Source: Actinomycetota bacterium (GTDB taxonomy: Bacteria; Actinomycetota; Actinomycetes; S36-B12). From it: a stretch of 10,051 nucleotides of DNA. The notes below the pieces were generated by a model, which was given only the letters and a program-made list of their open reading frames with translations, had not been told where the DNA came from and did no database searches. Below are positions 6,689 through 10,051 of this stretch, piece after piece (the first letter of the stretch is position 1; each line of letters starts with the position of its first letter). The stretch lies in contig DMPC01000037.1 in assembly GCA_003456155.1 (NCBI GenBank), positions 3,250 through 13,300 on the forward strand, read 5' to 3'. Both the position numbers and the translations under genes were made by a program.

Positions 6689-8278
6689 ATGACGCTTGAG
6701 GCGCCAACTCGAACAGGCCGGGCGACTCGTCCCAAGGCCGTTCCGGAGTCGCCGGCGAGTGGCTGGGCCCTTGTCGTCAAGGTCGCCCTCATGGCCCTCG
6801 TTGATGCGCTCGGCATCTACCTGGTGCTCAGGTTCGCCGCGACTGACCAGATGATCATCGCGGGCGTGGTGGCCGCTGCACTAATCATCATCAACATCGT
6901 CTACTTCCGTGCGGGAAACCTGCCGGCAAAGTACGTCATCCCTGGCTTGATCTTCCTCCTCGTGTTCCAGATCTTCGTCATCGGCTTCTCGGTCTTCGTG
7001 TCCTTCACCAACTTCGGATACGGCCACAACATCGAAAAGCCTGCTGCCATCGAAGCCATCCAGGCGAACTCCGTGACACGGTTGCCTGGGTCGGAGGCCT
7101 ACCCGGTGGCGGTGCTGGACAAGGGTGGTGAGCTCTATCTCCTTGCCACCGCCTCGGACGGACAGGCGCTCCTGGGTTCAGCCACCACGTCGTTGGCCCC
7201 GGCCCCCGAGGCGGTCTTCGAGGGCGGCCAGGCCAAGGGTGTCCCGGGCTACACCACCTTGACACTCGGCGACCTGCTGCAGAAGCAGGAGGCTGTGACC
7301 ACGCTCCAGGTGCCGCTCGGCGCCTCTGCGGCTGATGGCTATCTCAAGACCGTCAACGGTCTCAATGCGTACAGATTCACGAGCACGATGGTCTACTCAC
7401 CGGAGACCGACACCATGCAGGACCTCGTCACCGGCACCGTCTACGTGGACAACGGGGAAGGAAACTTCGAATCGTCCGACGGCACCAATCTCGAGCCGGG
7501 CTGGAAGACCTTCATCGGCTTGCAGAACTACGCGACTGCCGTGGGCGCCGGTGGCCAGACCGACATCATCGGTGTCACGGTCTGGACCTTTGTGTTCGCA
7601 CTGATGTCGGTGTTCCTGTCCTTCACTGTCGGCACCTTCCTGGCGCTCGTCTTCAACGACAGGCGAGTGAGAGGTAGACGTGTCTACCGACTCATCATGA
7701 TCCTGCCGTACGCCTTTCCACTCTTCCTGACGGGCCTCATCTGGTCGGGCCTGCTGAACCAGCAGTACGGATTCATCAACGAAGTTCTTCTCGGAGGAGT
7801 CCAGATCCCGTGGCTCGACGACGAATGGCTCGCGCGGGTGACGGTGATCCTTGTCAGCGTGTGGTTCGGTGCCCCGTACTTCTTCCTCGTGTGCACCGGC
7901 GCCCTGCAGTCGATCCCGGAGGACGTGCTCCAGGCCGCTCAGGTGGACGGAGTCTCTCCATGGCAGCTCTTCCGGCACATCAAGCTGCCGCTGCTCTTGG
8001 TGGCTGTCAGTCCTCTGCTGATTGCGGCATTTGCCTTCAGCTTCAATGACTTCAACACCATCTTCATGCTGAGTGAGGGTGGGCCGGCAAATCCGTCGTC
8101 ACCAATCGGAGCCGGATCGACCGACATCCTGATCACGGTGGTGTACAAGCTCGCGTTCCAGAGCGGTTCGAAGGACTACGGATTGGCCAGTGCCTTCTCC
8201 ATGCTGATCTTCCTGATTGTCCTCGCCATTTCGGTGATCCTCTTCCGTCGCACCAAGTCACTGGAGAACGTCTACTAA
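6689..8278 (+). CDS. Sugar ABC transporter permease, MalF-like with large extracytoplasmic loop
   Basis: A 529-residue inner-membrane subunit of the importer. Predicted membrane segments: about 27-49, 54-73 and 82-106, then a long hydrophilic region (about 107-290), then about five more segments (about 296-322, 338-358, 383-403, 433-455, 500-522). The eight-segment plan with a large loop after the third matches E. coli MalF (514 residues), whose P2 loop contacts MalE. The cytoplasmic ATPase-contact loop is EDVLQAAQVDGVSPWQLFRH followed by IKLPLL (about 411-436), with Gln415 where the EAA motif often has Glu. Start: ATG 6689 is chosen because its N terminus is a normal charged tail before the first segment; the frame stays open upstream to a TTG at 6629, but that would put the start inside the hairpin. 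The Shine-Dalgarno sequence is weak. The stop overlaps the next start (TAATG). Confidence 0.93.
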   Translation: MTLEAPTRTGRATRPKAVPESPASGWALVVKVALMALVDALGIYLVLRFAATDQMIIAGVVAAALIIINIVYFRAGNLPAKYVIPGLIFLLVFQIFVIGFSVFVSFTNFGYGHNIEKPAAIEAIQANSVTRLPGSEAYPVAVLDKGGELYLLATASDGQALLGSATTSLAPAPEAVFEGGQAKGVPGYTTLTLGDLLQKQEAVTTLQVPLGASAADGYLKTVNGLNAYRFTSTMVYSPETDTMQDLVTGTVYVDNGEGNFESSDGTNLEPGWKTFIGLQNYATAVGAGGQTDIIGVTVWTFVFALMSVFLSFTVGTFLALVFNDRRVRGRRVYRLIMILPYAFPLFLTGLIWSGLLNQQYGFINEVLLGGVQIPWLDDEWLARVTVILVSVWFGAPYFFLVCTGALQSIPEDVLQAAQVDGVSPWQLFRHIKLPLLLVAVSPLLIAAFAFSFNDFNTIFMLSEGGPANPSSPIGAGSTDILITVVYKLAFQSGSKDYGLASAFSMLIFLIVLAISVILFRRTKSLENVY

Positions 8279-9213
8279 TGGAGAGCATCGAGCTTCAGGA
8301 GCTTGAGGCGGTGGCGCGAAGCCAGCCGCTGGAGGAGCCATTGGTGATCAAGCCACGGCGCCGGACCCCGACGCAGTGGCTCACGACCGTGGGTTGGCGT
8401 CACGCTGTCGGACTGATCGCGTGTGTCGTGGCCCTCTTCCCACTTCTGTACATCTTCTCCGCCTCCCTGAACCCGTCGGGAACGCTCACTGGATCCAACG
8501 AGCTGTTCCGCGAAGTCAGCACGCAGAACTATGTCAATCTCATGAGTGATCCGGGACGACCCTTCCTCCGCTGGTGGCTGAACACGATCCTCGTAGCCGG
8601 TGTCACCGCGGTCGCCTCGGTCTTCCTGTGCGCGCTGGCTGCCTACGCCTTCTCGCGGCTTCGCTTCACCGGTCGGCGCGTAGGGCTGGGGGCTCTGGTG
8701 CTCACCCAGATGTTCCCTCAGTTCCTCGGCGTGGTGGCCATCTTTCTGATGCTCGTGGTGATTGGCAATGCCGTCCCGGCCCTGGGTCTCAACTCACTTC
8801 TGGGCCTCATCGTCGTCTACCTCGGCGGCGCACTCGGCGTCAACACCTACCTGATGTACGGCTACTTCAACACGATCCCTCGAGAATTGGACGAGGCGGC
8901 GAAGCTCGATGGCGCGGGGCATGCGCGGATCTTCTTCACGATCATCCTCCGGCTCGTGGCGCCCATCCTTGTCATCGTCGGCATGCTTGTCTTCGTTGGC
9001 ATCTCGGGGGAGTTCGTCATTGCGTCCGTGATCCTGAGCGATACCAACATGCAGACCGCTGCAGTGGGTCTCTACGGGATGATGTCGTTCCGCAATGACA
9101 ACTGGGGGGTGTTCGCCGCCGGCGCCGTCCTGACAGCGCTACCGGTCATGATCATCTTCCTCTACGCACAGAAGCACATCGTGAGTGGACTCTTCGCCGG
9201 CAGCGGCAAGTAG
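8278..9213 (+). CDS. Sugar ABC transporter permease, MalG-like
   Basis: A 311-residue second permease that pairs with the MalF-like subunit. It has a charged cytoplasmic N-terminal tail of about 35-40 residues (ending in KPRRRTPTQW), a first membrane segment at about 41-62, and further segments up to the C-terminal AQKHIVSGLFAGSGK, close to the MalG ending. The EAA loop is canonical: Glu206-Ala-Ala-Lys-Leu-Asp-Gly212, followed by the FFTIILRLVAPIL segment. Its ATG uses the last A of the upstream TAA, so translation is coupled. No ATP-binding subunit follows; in many actinobacteria one shared MsiK-type ATPase energises several CUT1 importers, which would explain this. Confidence 0.93.
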   Translation: MESIELQELEAVARSQPLEEPLVIKPRRRTPTQWLTTVGWRHAVGLIACVVALFPLLYIFSASLNPSGTLTGSNELFREVSTQNYVNLMSDPGRPFLRWWLNTILVAGVTAVASVFLCALAAYAFSRLRFTGRRVGLGALVLTQMFPQFLGVVAIFLMLVVIGNAVPALGLNSLLGLIVVYLGGALGVNTYLMYGYFNTIPRELDEAAKLDGAGHARIFFTIILRLVAPILVIVGMLVFVGISGEFVIASVILSDTNMQTAAVGLYGMMSFRNDNWGVFAAGAVLTALPVMIIFLYAQKHIVSGLFAGSGK

Positions 9214-9253
9214 ATCCAGCAGGGTCGCCGAGAGTGCGGCCTGCCGGCGTTAT

Positions 9254-9266
9254 GGAAGGGAGGGAG
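9254..9266 (+). promoter_or_regulatory. Strong purine-rich ribosome binding site for the esterase
   Basis: GGAAGGGAGGGAG holds several overlapping Shine-Dalgarno matches; GGGAGG at 9258-9263 ends 7 nt before ATG 9271. It decides the start of the last gene. The rest of the 57-nt gap after the permease shows no promoter or strong hairpin, so the esterase is probably in the same operon. Confidence 0.7.
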
Positions 9267-9270
9267 CGGC

Positions 9271-10051
9271 ATGGCTTGGCTTGATCTGCCGCTCGAGCAG
9301 TTGCGCGAGCACCGCAGCGCGGTCGCTCCTGCGTCCGATGTGCGGGAGTTCTGGGCGCAGCGACTCCAGAAGGCGAGGGATCTGGCACGGGATCCCTCGG
9401 TCACTCCCGTCGCGACACCGCTGGCCATGGTGGAGGTCGGGGACGTCGAGTTCAGCGGCGCTGATGGCCATCCGGTGCGTGGCTGGTTCCTGAGGCCGAA
9501 GGGAGTCGACGGAGATCTCCCGTGCCTGGTCCAGTACATCGGGTACGGCGGAGGACGCAGTCGCCACCATGAGTGGACGTTGTGGCCCGCGGCCGGCTGG
9601 GCGACACTCGTCATGGACACCCGCGGCCAGGGATGGGCGGATACCCCCGATGAGGGAATGAGCGGGAATCCGCAGGTGCCAGGCTTCGTCACTCGAGGCA
9701 TCACCGAGCCCGGGGAGCACTACTACGCCCGCGTGTTCGTCGATGCGGCCCGGGCCGTGGACACCGCTCGCATCCTGCCTGGCGTGGATGCATCACGGAT
9801 CGCTGTGGGCGGCGGCAGTCAGGGTGGCGGCATCACCATTGCCGCGGCGGCTCTCAGTCAAGGCCTCATCGGCGCCTTGGTGGGAGTCCCCTTCTGGTGT
9901 GACGTGCTCCGCGCAGCGTCGATCACCGACTCCGATCCGTACCGCGAGATCAGGAACTATCTGCGGGCACGCCCGTATGACACGGAGGCGGTGGAACGCA
10001 CGCTGTCCTATCTGGATGGCACGGTCATGGCGAGCCTCGCAACCGCTCCTG
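9271..10051 (+). CDS. Acetyl-xylan esterase / cephalosporin-C deacetylase family (CE7), 3' end outside window
   Basis: The first 260 residues of an alpha/beta-hydrolase that should remove acetyl groups from sugars or small oligosaccharides. CE7 hallmarks in order: YIGYGGGR with the oxyanion-hole Tyr92, the MDTRGQGW motif (residues 115-122), and nucleophile elbow GGGSQGGG with Ser183. CE7 enzymes are usually about 320-325 residues, so the Asp and His of the triad and about 60 residues lie beyond the window. No signal peptide (MAWLDLPLEQLREHRSAV), as is usual for CE7, so it would deacetylate imported substrate in the cytoplasm. ATG 9271 is chosen for its strong ribosome binding site; the ATG at 9252 is out of frame. 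Its place after the importer fits a sugar deacetylase better than an antibiotic-related role. Confidence 0.92.
   Translation, partial: MAWLDLPLEQLREHRSAVAPASDVREFWAQRLQKARDLARDPSVTPVATPLAMVEVGDVEFSGADGHPVRGWFLRPKGVDGDLPCLVQYIGYGGGRSRHHEWTLWPAAGWATLVMDTRGQGWADTPDEGMSGNPQVPGFVTRGITEPGEHYYARVFVDAARAVDTARILPGVDASRIAVGGGSQGGGITIAAAALSQGLIGALVGVPFWCDVLRAASITDSDPYREIRNYLRARPYDTEAVERTLSYLDGTVMASLATAP

Noticed and set aside
9214..9270. Possible terminator between the MalG-like permease and the esterase
   Set aside because: Only 4-5 bp stems (for example GCCG with CGGC) and no T-run; nothing that would separate the genes.
1..10051. CRISPR array, tRNA/rRNA genes, insertion sequences, phage or defence genes
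   Set aside because: No regularly spaced repeats, RNA gene motifs, transposase or integrase motifs were seen; almost all of the window is explained by seven metabolic and transport genes on one strand.

Overview
The window is GC-rich, codes on the + strand throughout, and has the high-GC codon use, GTG/ATG starts, tight 4-nt overlaps and lipoprotein-type sugar-binding protein typical of Actinobacteria (Actinomycetota). The genus cannot be fixed from the sequence. It looks like a carbohydrate-utilisation locus centred on L-arabinose, cut at both ends: the first gene lacks its 5' end and the last lacks its 3' end.

Layout. (1) Positions 1-5146 hold three overlapping genes that must be one operon: the C-terminal four fifths of L-arabinose isomerase (araA), a GH63/GH37-like (alpha/alpha)6-barrel glycosidase (MGH1-like), and a DUF6259-type protein that looks like a TIM-barrel glycosidase of unassigned activity. 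The overlaps are GTGA and ATGA. (2) Positions 5147-5275 are the only real regulatory gap. They hold a good sigma-70-like promoter (TTGACG, 17 nt, GATATT) with an imperfect palindrome between -35 and -10, which is where a repressor would sit. (3) Positions 5276-9213 encode a CUT1-type (MalE/MalF/MalG-like) ABC importer: a lipoprotein binding protein, a strong 13-bp hairpin, then two permeases joined by a TAATG junction. No ATPase is encoded here. (4) Position 9271 to the end is the first 260 residues of a carbohydrate esterase family 7 (acetyl-xylan esterase/cephalosporin-C deacetylase type) protein.

How it may work together. The binding protein and permeases would import an oligosaccharide. 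The esterase, the GH63-like enzyme and the DUF6259 protein all lack signal peptides, so deacetylation and hydrolysis would take place in the cytoplasm, and AraA would convert released L-arabinose to L-ribulose. The import and AraA steps rest on clear family membership. The acetylated arabinose-containing substrate, and the arabinose-releasing role of the two glycosidase-like proteins, are inferences from gene context. The least characterised part, and the best candidate for something new, is the araA / GH63-like / DUF6259 operon.
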